Origin: Rheinheimera sp.
GTDB lineage: Bacteria > Pseudomonadota > Gammaproteobacteria > Enterobacterales > Alteromonadaceae
Reading direction: 5' to 3'
Assembly (NCBI GenBank): GCA_003482455.1
Contig: DMYW01000015.1
Span: 114,848-178,847 of the forward strand
DNA length: 64,000 bases
The position numbers were made by a program, and so were the translations under genes. Each line of letters starts with the position of its first letter. Position 1 is the first letter of the stretch. Shown piece by piece: positions 35,841 through 43,081 of this stretch. The notes beneath the pieces are model-generated. The model did no database searches. It saw only the letters and a program-made list of their open reading frames with translations, and was not told where the DNA came from.

Positions 35841-36280
35841 CAACTGGATATAAGAGCTTTTTCAAGACACAACATTTGCGAACTATACCGATATTTTCCA
35901 TATGAGGCACATTTCTTAAAACCTTTGGCGAAAAAGAAGTTGATGGCTTTGCTGTTGGTCAGACGCACAGCAGCGAGTAACTTTTGATAACCACGTTGCT
36001 GCGCAGCGTGCTGCAAATACTGCAAAATGGCTGAGCCTACACCGGCCTGATCTGAATAGACGCGTTTGAGTTCAGCCACGCCGGTTTCTTCTTGCCGCAA
36101 CAGACCACACCCCACGGCTTTGCCATCATGCCAAGCCACCACAGCCAGCTGCAGCCCGCCTTGGGTGAACTGCAATTTGCTGGTTTCTTCTTCTTTGCTG
36201 TGCCCCAAGGACGCAGACAAACGCCCAAACAGCTCCACCAGCGCGGGATCCGTTAACTCGACTTCAGTGATGGTGTACAT
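35840..36280 (-). CDS. GNAT-family N-acetyltransferase
   Basis: 146 aa from the ATG at 36280, with AGGAG about 10 nt upstream. It shows a beta4-type LQLAVVAWHDGKAVGCGLLR, then VAELKRVYSDQAGVGSAILQYLQHAAQQRGY (acetyl-CoA pyrophosphate loop, in divergent form) and LAAVRLTNSKAINFFFAKGFKKCASYGKY. The substrate is unknown. It overlaps the start of the 7TMR-DISM/EAL gene by one base, so the two are translated together. Confidence 0.85.
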   Translation of the reverse strand: MYTITEVELTDPALVELFGRLSASLGHSKEEETSKLQFTQGGLQLAVVAWHDGKAVGCGLLRQEETGVAELKRVYSDQAGVGSAILQYLQHAAQQRGYQKLLAAVRLTNSKAINFFFAKGFKKCASYGKYRYSSQMLCLEKALISS

Positions 36281-36561
36281 AGGTTGCCGACTCCTGCGCC
36301 ACAATGACAATTGCTGCAAACTTTCTCAGCATAGGCGCTGTTTTTGAACTTCGCACAGAACTGAAAAATTTTCTGCTATCGCCACCTACCGCGGTGCAGC
36401 CGCAACAAAATCGCATTTTTTGACGTATTGCCGCAAAAAACTTGTGATAGTGTTGCAATCCGACGCATCAAACCTGCGTTTGATAGCAAAAAAATCGAGA
36501 CCAGAATATGCCCTTGGCATACTCGAGTTGTTCCCAACACCTGTGCAATAGGATAACAACG

Positions 36562-38742
36562 ATGAAAAAAACCATGGTCGCCACCACACTGGCTGCGGTG
36601 TTTGCGCTGACAGCGTGCGGTGATAACAAACCGGTCGCCGACGCCAAACAGCAACAAGCTGCCGCCGCCCCTACCGCTGAGGCAAAACCTGCTGTGACTG
36701 CTGAAAACCCATTGTTAAAACCAAGCGCGTTACAATACCAAGCGCCAGAATTCGACAAGATCAAAACCGAGCATTTTATGCCGGCCATGGAACAAGGTAT
36801 CGCTGAACACGACAAAGAAATCGAAGCGATTGCTAATAACCCTGAAGCAGCAACCTTTGAAAATACCATTGCAGCGATGGAAAAAAGCGGTGCGTTGTTA
36901 AACCGCGCCACCAGCGTGTTCTTCAATTTGACGGGCACCGTCAGCACACCAGAAATCATGCAAATTCAATCAGATATCACGCCAAAACTGTCTGTGCATG
37001 GCGACAATATCAGCTTGAATCCAAAACTGTTCGCTCGCGTCAAAGCCATTTACGACAACCGCGCTAGCTTAAATTTAGACCCAGAATCGCTGCGTTTAAC
37101 CGAAGTGACCTATGAAGGGTTTGTCCGTTCCGGCGCATTGTTAAATGACGAGCAAAAAGCCACCATCCGTGCGCTGAACGAAGAAGAATCTAAACTGGGC
37201 AACCAATTCAGCCAAAACTTGCTCAAGCTGAACAAAGAAATCGCCGTGTTTGTTAAAGACAAAGCGGAGCTCAAAGGCATGTCAGACGCGGAAGTAGCCG
37301 CAGCCGCTGAACAAGCCAAAAGCATGGGTCGTGACGGCGAATACGTCATCCAAATCACTAACACTACGCGCCAACCTGCGCTAGCTGTGCTGGAGAATCG
37401 CGAACTGCGTCAACGCGTATGGGAAGCATCCGCTTACCGTGGCACCAAAGGCGAGTTAGACAACCGGCCGCTGGTGTCGCGTTTAGCGCAAATCCGCGCG
37501 CAACGCGCCAAATTATTGGGCTTTGATAACTACGCCAACTACTCGTTAGACCAAGCAATGGCGAAAAAGCCTGAAGCCGTTTACAACATGCTGCAAAGCA
37601 TGGTGCCAGCGGTCGTTGCCAACGCCAAAGCCGAAGCGGCTGACATCCAAGCGATGATCAAACAAGAAGGCGGCAACTTTGAGCTGCAAGCGTGGGACTG
37701 GGAGTTCTACGCCGAAAAAGTGCGTAAAGCCAAATACGACTTAGACGAAAACCAAGTCAAACCGTATTTTGAATTCGAACGCGTGTTAAACGACGGTGTG
37801 TTCTTTGCGATGAACAAACTGTTTGGTATCACGTTAAAACCACGGCCAGATCTGCCGGTCTACCACCCAGATGTCAAAGCGTATGAAGTGTTCGACGCCG
37901 ATGGTACTAGCTTGGCGATTTTCTACGCCGACTACTTTGCCCGTGAAGGCAAACGCGGTGGCGCTTGGATGAGCTCGTTCGTCAACCAAAGCGAACTGTT
38001 GGGCGACAAACCTGTGGTCGTCAACGTGATGAACATTCCAAAAGGTCCAGCAGGTGAACCAACGCTGGTTAGTTATGACAACGTCACAACTATGTTCCAC
38101 GAATTCGGTCACGGCTTGCACGGTATTTTCTCCAAAGTGAAATACCCAACCTTGTCAGGCACGTCCGTGTCCCGCGACTTCGTTGAGTTCCCATCTCAGT
38201 TCCAAGAAGACTGGGCGGCCAAACCTGAAGTGCTGGCCAACTACGCCAAACACTACAAAACAGGCGAGCCAATTCCAGCTGACTTATTGGCGAAAGTGTT
38301 GAAATCACGCAAGTTCAACAAAGGCTTCGACACCATGGAATACATGGCTGCCGCCCTGCTGGACATGGAATGGCACGCGCTGCCAGCCGATGCACCACTG
38401 CAAGACGTCGAGAAATTTGAAGCCGCGGCGCTGAAAAAACACGGTGTTGACCTGCCGTACATTCCGCCACGCTACAAATCAACCTACTTCAGCCACTCGA
38501 TGGGCGGCTACTCTGCGGGTTATTACGCCTACATGTGGGCCGAAGTATTGGCCGCTGACGCGTTCGCGTTTGTGCAACAACAAGGTGGTTTAACCCGTGA
38601 AAACGGCGATAACTACCGTAAGAACATTCTGTCGGTGGGTAACACCAAAGACTTGATGGAAGCGTACAAAGCGTTCCGCGGCCAAGAACCAACTACAGAT
38701 GCCTTCTTGATCCGCCGTGGCTTAAAAGACGACGTGAAATAA
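36562..38742 (+). CDS. dcp: Dcp-like M3 peptidyl-dipeptidase, lipoprotein
   Basis: 726 aa from the ATG at 36562, with AGGA 8 nt upstream. The lipobox LTAC (Cys19) places it in the envelope, unlike the mostly cytoplasmic E. coli Dcp. A 25-residue Ala/Lys/Gln-rich linker precedes the M3 domain. The zinc site is HEFGHGLHG (His513, Glu514, His517), with VEFPSQFQEDW downstream and MGGYSAGYYAYMWAEVLAADAF near the end. It releases C-terminal dipeptides from peptides. It is a second M3 enzyme beside prlC, and has its own terminator. The symbol follows the family; paralogues exist in related genomes. Confidence 0.9.
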   Translation: MKKTMVATTLAAVFALTACGDNKPVADAKQQQAAAAPTAEAKPAVTAENPLLKPSALQYQAPEFDKIKTEHFMPAMEQGIAEHDKEIEAIANNPEAATFENTIAAMEKSGALLNRATSVFFNLTGTVSTPEIMQIQSDITPKLSVHGDNISLNPKLFARVKAIYDNRASLNLDPESLRLTEVTYEGFVRSGALLNDEQKATIRALNEEESKLGNQFSQNLLKLNKEIAVFVKDKAELKGMSDAEVAAAAEQAKSMGRDGEYVIQITNTTRQPALAVLENRELRQRVWEASAYRGTKGELDNRPLVSRLAQIRAQRAKLLGFDNYANYSLDQAMAKKPEAVYNMLQSMVPAVVANAKAEAADIQAMIKQEGGNFELQAWDWEFYAEKVRKAKYDLDENQVKPYFEFERVLNDGVFFAMNKLFGITLKPRPDLPVYHPDVKAYEVFDADGTSLAIFYADYFAREGKRGGAWMSSFVNQSELLGDKPVVVNVMNIPKGPAGEPTLVSYDNVTTMFHEFGHGLHGIFSKVKYPTLSGTSVSRDFVEFPSQFQEDWAAKPEVLANYAKHYKTGEPIPADLLAKVLKSRKFNKGFDTMEYMAAALLDMEWHALPADAPLQDVEKFEAAALKKHGVDLPYIPPRYKSTYFSHSMGGYSAGYYAYMWAEVLAADAFAFVQQQGGLTRENGDNYRKNILSVGNTKDLMEAYKAFRGQEPTTDAFLIRRGLKDDVK

Positions 38743-38767
38743 TCCGTCATCGCTGATTAGTCATGCC

Positions 38768-38798
38768 ACAACCCCCAGCTTGCTGGGGGTTGTTTTTT
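38768..38798 (+). terminator. Rho-independent terminator after dcp
   Basis: ACAACCCCCAGC and GCTGGGGGTTGT form a strong stem followed by six further T, 25 nt after the dcp stop. Confidence 0.9.
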
Positions 38799-38849
38799 GG
38801 GGCCGCGAAAGCTTGATCAAAATCAACTTCTGCCCCGAATAAAGCGCCA

Positions 38850-39033
38850 TCACCACCCGTCACTTGATCTACAACAAGCTTCAGCTTGTGACGCCCGCCT
38901 ACACTGGCCTCAGTTGCTCGCCGCTCTCGCGAGCAAGTGTGTACCCTGATCTTCGTTGTGTTTTCCTGTGAGGGATACCTTTCTTCTCGGACAGGTATCA
39001 GTTAGCCCAGCGCCCTGCGTTGGGCTTTTTTTT
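38850..39033 (+). ncRNA. Candidate small RNA: four hairpins and a terminator
   Basis: No gene fits this stretch between the dcp terminator and the convergent CotH gene. On the plus strand it contains, in order, four hairpins: ACAAGCT/AGCTTGT (38874-38889), TTGCTCGC/GCGAGCAA (38914-38936), GATACCT/AGGTATC (38974-38999) and an intrinsic terminator AGCCCAGCG/CGTTGGGCT (39004-39026) with eight T to 39033. A weak promoter could lie at 38813-38842 (TTGATC, then GAATAA), which sets the approximate 5' end. It does not look like 6S, SRP, tmRNA or GcvB RNA. The 5' end and expression are inferred. Confidence 0.5.
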
Positions 39034-39055
39034 GGCGTGACTTTTTAGTTACGCC
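39034..39055. other. Additional hairpin after the candidate RNA
   Basis: GGCGTGACT, loop TTTT, AGTTACGCC: nine pairs including wobble, directly after the T-run of the preceding terminator. There is no T-run behind it. It may help insulate the convergent CotH gene. Confidence 0.45.
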
Positions 39056-39066
39056 GTTTAAAGCGC

Positions 39067-39184
39067 TACGGCGCTTCCCCAGCAAGGATGTTGTTGCGCT
39101 GAATAACATCTACAACAGCGCCACCGCACAAGCAGCGGTTACGGCGCTTCCCCAGCGAGGATATTGTTGCGCTGAATAACATAG
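39067..39184. repeat. Direct duplication of the 3' end of the CotH-like gene
   Basis: About 44 nt beginning TACGGCGCTTCCCCAGC are repeated at 39067 and 39140 (73-nt offset) with two mismatches. The second copy is the real last 14 codons and stop of the CotH gene. The first lies downstream of it, out of frame, and still encodes VIQRNNILAGEAP plus stop in another register. Confidence 0.9.
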
Positions 39185-41139
39185 TTACGCAGCGTATCGG
39201 TCGAGCTGGCACTTTGCCCCCACAACAAATAATCGTAACTGCTGCCCAGCACGGCTTGTGGCCGGAAACTGCTGTCAGGAAATTCGCTGGTCGCCATGGT
39301 GGCATTAATCGCCGGGGTGATTTTATCCAACCAGACTTGGCTTAGTGGTTCAATTCGATGTGACCAATCCAACCAGCGTTTACGCAACTGACTGACTTGG
39401 GTCAGCAACTTTTGCCGGTTGTTTGGGTCGCTAAACACCAGTTGGTAAAGCTTAGGTTCAATGCCAAAGGTGCGACTGGCCCAGTTGTTGCCGCTGCCGC
39501 TAAAAATGGTGCTGCTGGCGACATCGTCAAATACTGGAATGGGGCTGGTCGTCCAACCTTGCGGATGGTTGTTGCGCCAGCTGAAATCGTAGTCGTACGT
39601 CAAATACACCCACTGTTTGGTGGTAGGGTTTAAATAGACGTAGTAGTTGTTGGCGATCCGCACATAATGATCGACTGCTCCCAGCACTATGTCGGCCGCT
39701 TGCGCTTTGATAAACGAATCCACGTCCAACACTTGTGCTAACTGCGCCTGCGTTGGGTTACTTTGGATCAGTGCCATCAGCTTATTCAGTTCGCTGCGCG
39801 CTGTGACAATTTCGTCTTTTTTGGTTTTTAAATCAAATGCCGGCTTGTAGGCGACAAACTGACTGCTACTGCCAGGGCTGCGGCCATTGACGTACGCCAC
39901 ATCCAGTGCGCGGTCAGCACCGAGCCAGTCGGCGCGACTGACCGGGTCAATGACTTCCACACCGACATTGCAATAGCGATTGTTTTGATAGCCATGTTGC
40001 GCCGGGTTGTAATCCAAACAATCGGCAGGCGTTGGCTCGGCTAAGTTACTGACGCCGACTTTAAACAAGTAGCCATTTTTGCCATAACGACTTTTCACCA
40101 GTACTTTGTCGACCGGCTCCACTACGGTAAATACGCCCATCTGATGCGTTTGCGGCAAGGCTCGTCCATACAAGGTCGTACTGCTTTCGCTTGGCGTGAT
40201 CACCAACTCAAACACCGCTTGGGTCGCCCGCCCCGTCGCCACACCATGATCTTGCAGCACTGTGTACGACAACATCTCGTGCAAATAACCAGGGTCGTCC
40301 TTGTTCATTTTCAGCGCCATGCTCTCGAGGCCCAAAAAGGTGCGGCCATCGTTGGCAAGGACCGCCGGAATATCCCGCGCCACACGGTTGTAGCAAGTGG
40401 CTGAATTGACTTTGGCCGGCGCACCTGTGTTGTCGATACAGGAATAGACGCTTTCGTCGTCTTCAAAGGTTTCGTCGAATTTGAGGTTCCAGTGAAATCG
40501 CGTTGGGTTATACGGCAAGTTGCCGCTGCGCACTTCCGGGTCGGTGCGCGAGGTGTTGCCGCGCATCCGAAAACCAACCTGATCGATGCTTTGCTTTAGC
40601 ACGCCTTGGGCATTGAAATACTCAAGTTTGCCACTGCGATACAGATCGGTTTGGTTATTGGTGCGACGCAACGAAAAGGCAAAAGCTTCCCACTCATCGA
40701 CACTGACGGTTAAGCGCAAGTGCGGCAGTTGTTCGGCGTCGAAAAACTCCGCCGCCGGCGCTTGGGCGGCCGCTACGCATTTGACGTCGATATCAGCAAC
40801 GCTGCTGCTGACCGTCGTGGTCAGCGCCTTGCCGATCCCACGATACACGGTGCAATAGCCGCTACTTGGTTGAGTTTGCACTGTCACATGGTAAGCCTTG
40901 GTTGGGTCCCAGTTGCGACTGAGTGTCTGCACGCCATCGCTGCTAGCCGTGATGCTTTGGCCACCCAGCGCCAGCGTCACGCTGTTACCTGCACTCAAAC
41001 CACTGACGGTGGCATTGATAGTCGCCACAATCGGCGCCGGCGGTTCCACCACAGGCGCAGTCGCGTCGCTGCCGCCGCCACAACCAAGCACACTAACGGC
41101 CAGACAGCCGCTGGCCAACCAACGAAGTTCAACACGCAT
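39139..41139 (-). CDS. CotH kinase-like lipoprotein
   Basis: 666 aa from the ATG at 41139; an ATG four codons earlier overlaps the AGG ribosome site. The lipobox SVLGC is followed by a Gly/Ser/Ala/Pro linker. A small beta domain comes next (45-135, with paired Cys), then a CotH-type kinase fold: RMRGNTSR, FHWNLKFDETF, ESMALKMNKDDPGYLHEMLSY, GVFTVVEPVDKVLVK and the active-site-like VDHYVRIANNYYVYLN with YLTYDYDFSW. CotH proteins of Bacillus phosphorylate spore coat proteins; targets of Gram-negative members are mostly unknown. Its 3' end is partly duplicated downstream. Confidence 0.85.
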   Translation of the reverse strand: MRVELRWLASGCLAVSVLGCGGGSDATAPVVEPPAPIVATINATVSGLSAGNSVTLALGGQSITASSDGVQTLSRNWDPTKAYHVTVQTQPSSGYCTVYRGIGKALTTTVSSSVADIDVKCVAAAQAPAAEFFDAEQLPHLRLTVSVDEWEAFAFSLRRTNNQTDLYRSGKLEYFNAQGVLKQSIDQVGFRMRGNTSRTDPEVRSGNLPYNPTRFHWNLKFDETFEDDESVYSCIDNTGAPAKVNSATCYNRVARDIPAVLANDGRTFLGLESMALKMNKDDPGYLHEMLSYTVLQDHGVATGRATQAVFELVITPSESSTTLYGRALPQTHQMGVFTVVEPVDKVLVKSRYGKNGYLFKVGVSNLAEPTPADCLDYNPAQHGYQNNRYCNVGVEVIDPVSRADWLGADRALDVAYVNGRSPGSSSQFVAYKPAFDLKTKKDEIVTARSELNKLMALIQSNPTQAQLAQVLDVDSFIKAQAADIVLGAVDHYVRIANNYYVYLNPTTKQWVYLTYDYDFSWRNNHPQGWTTSPIPVFDDVASSTIFSGSGNNWASRTFGIEPKLYQLVFSDPNNRQKLLTQVSQLRKRWLDWSHRIEPLSQVWLDKITPAINATMATSEFPDSSFRPQAVLGSSYDYLLWGQSASSTDTLRNYVIQRNNILAGEAP

Positions 41140-41231
41140 CTGTGGGTCCATCCTATGATTAAATTTTATTCACCTTACGTGGCAACCAGTGGCGACTGCA
41201 ATGTATGGCGATGGGAATTCGTATGCAGTGG

Positions 41232-42392
41232 TTAGTCACCTAACTCGTTTTGCAAAAACAACAACATCTGCTGCAAGGGTTCAATGGCATCGCGGGCAAA
41301 ACACATCTGCAATGCCTGATTACAGCCGTTATCCAGATACGCATGATTGAGCCCGGCAAAGACTTGCACCTGCACCGGTTGCGCGGCACGTTGCAGCGCT
41401 TGGGCGTAGGCATAAATGGCCGCGACTGGCGTGGTGGTATCGCGGGTCCCGACGTGCAGCAGTTGCGGCGGCAACCGCCGCTCGCTGGCCGGTTTGATCT
41501 GTTGGATCGGCGACACAGCATCGTACCAAGCGCGGTGCTGTGCGACCGTAATCGCCGGCCCAAACAAGCCGCGGGGGGTTAATCCCGCCCACAGCCAAAA
41601 GCCGTTGCTGGCCGTTTCAAAGCCTTGCTCGGCCCGCGCCGTCACATCAAACACGCCATAACTGAGCACCGCCGCTTGCACCTGCAGCGCCTGTTGCAGT
41701 AAGGGAATGGGCTGTGTTTCAGCAACGCCGCTCGGCCAAAAGCGCAGGGGCCGTGTGGCGACTTGGTCATTGGCCGGCGCAGGCGGTGCCAGCAAATCTG
41801 GTGCGTACAGCACCATCGCAGCGAGATGCGCACCGGCACTATCGCCGGTCACCGCCACGCGCGTCGGGTCGCCACCATAGTCCGCGATGTGCTGGCGTAC
41901 CCACACCACAGCGCCCAGTGCGTCGTTGACGATTTGATCCAACCGCGTGCTGTTGTTGGCGGCGCCCAATAACCGATAGTCGACATTCACCACCAACAGA
42001 TTGCTATGCTGCGCCAAATAGCTGGCCGCTTCACGCATAATCTGCCGGTCGTTGATCAGCCAACCACCGCCATGAAACATCACCAGCACAGGCCGGCCAC
42101 GGCGCTTGAGCGTCGTCTGGCTTGAGGCGCCGGACACGCCTGAACGAGCCATAGTGCCATCTGGCGAGCGGGCGGCGCGTAACTGCGGCAAAGTGCCGCG
42201 CGGCTCACTGGCTTGGTAGATATCCAGCCGTAGCGGTTGGCCGGCGGGTCGCGCCCACTCGATATCGCGATCCACTCGTAGCGCCACGTCCGCGCTGACC
42301 GCCGTAGTCGCGCCGTCACTTTTTGCTACCACTGCCGGCAAGGCTGCCCCACTAAACACCAGCCACATCAGTCCCCACCATAACGTGCGCAA
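41232..42392 (-). CDS. Exported alpha/beta hydrolase, HSL/esterase-lipase type
   Basis: 386 aa from a TTG at 42392 that has AAGGAG 6 nt upstream. Signal peptide ends LPAVVAKSDG. The hormone-sensitive-lipase pattern is clear: VLVMFHGGGWLINDRQ (oxyanion HGGG), nucleophile VAVTGDSAGAHLAAMVLY, an Asp in VGTRDTTTPV and a His in FAGLNHAYLDNG. A Ser/Thr/Arg-rich insert near residue 70-95 (SPDGTMARSGVSGASSQTT) is unusual for the family and probably a loop. Serine carboxylesterase of unknown substrate. Confidence 0.88.
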   Translation of the reverse strand: MRTLWWGLMWLVFSGAALPAVVAKSDGATTAVSADVALRVDRDIEWARPAGQPLRLDIYQASEPRGTLPQLRAARSPDGTMARSGVSGASSQTTLKRRGRPVLVMFHGGGWLINDRQIMREAASYLAQHSNLLVVNVDYRLLGAANNSTRLDQIVNDALGAVVWVRQHIADYGGDPTRVAVTGDSAGAHLAAMVLYAPDLLAPPAPANDQVATRPLRFWPSGVAETQPIPLLQQALQVQAAVLSYGVFDVTARAEQGFETASNGFWLWAGLTPRGLFGPAITVAQHRAWYDAVSPIQQIKPASERRLPPQLLHVGTRDTTTPVAAIYAYAQALQRAAQPVQVQVFAGLNHAYLDNGCNQALQMCFARDAIEPLQQMLLFLQNELGD

Positions 42393-42583
42393 GACCTTCT
42401 CCTTTTGAGCAATAACCCCACTGCAGCCAAGCTAGCAGCTTTTGTAACCGCTTACAATTTAATCATCAGCAACGCCTCGGCCCGCGTCTAAACCGCGAAC
42501 AGTGACATCGGCGGTCACAGCGGCCGCTGTTTGCGATAAGCTACGACCGCGCTGCCACACATCTTTCGTCAGGACTTTGCTTT

Positions 42584-43000
42584 ATGATTCGTTTGGAACA
42601 AGGCCTGATCCCGGCCGACACGTATTGCCAACTGCGCCAACGCACCGGGCTTAGCGCCAAGACGCTTGTAGCGGCAGAACTGGGCCTGCCACAAAGTTTG
42701 TATATGGTGTATTTGGTCGATGGCGAGCAGATCATCGGCATGGGACGGCTGGTTGGCGATGGCGCCTTGCATTGCCAAATCTGTGACATCGCGGTATTGC
42801 CGCAATACCAAGGCCAAGGGCTTGGTAAACGCATCATGGCCGCCTTGATGGACAAAGTGCAGCAGTTGCCGGCCAGCTGTTATGTCAATTTAATTGCCGA
42901 CGGCGACGCTCAGTTTTTGTATCAGCAGTTTGGCTTTGCCGAAGTCGGCCCCAAATCTGTTGGTATGGGCATGGTGCTGCCTAGCGCAGCCAAGCCGTAA
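42584..43000 (+). CDS. GNAT-family N-acetyltransferase
   Basis: 138 aa, a single GNAT domain. QIIGMGRLVGDGALHCQICDIAVLPQYQGQGLGKRIMAALMDKV contains the acetyl-CoA loop Q-Y-Q-G-Q-G-L-G. FLYQQFGFAEVGPKSVGMGM is the typical end. AGGA precedes the ATG by about 10 nt. Substrate unknown; similar proteins are annotated as generic small acetyltransferases. Convergent with copA, 81 nt apart. Confidence 0.9.
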   Translation: MIRLEQGLIPADTYCQLRQRTGLSAKTLVAAELGLPQSLYMVYLVDGEQIIGMGRLVGDGALHCQICDIAVLPQYQGQGLGKRIMAALMDKVQQLPASCYVNLIADGDAQFLYQQFGFAEVGPKSVGMGMVLPSAAKP

Positions 43001-43081
43001 CCTGCGTTTTCGGATCACGACTTCGACCGCCGCTTACTGACACCTCGACTCAGCCTAACTGCGGCTTCGAGAAACTGCGGT

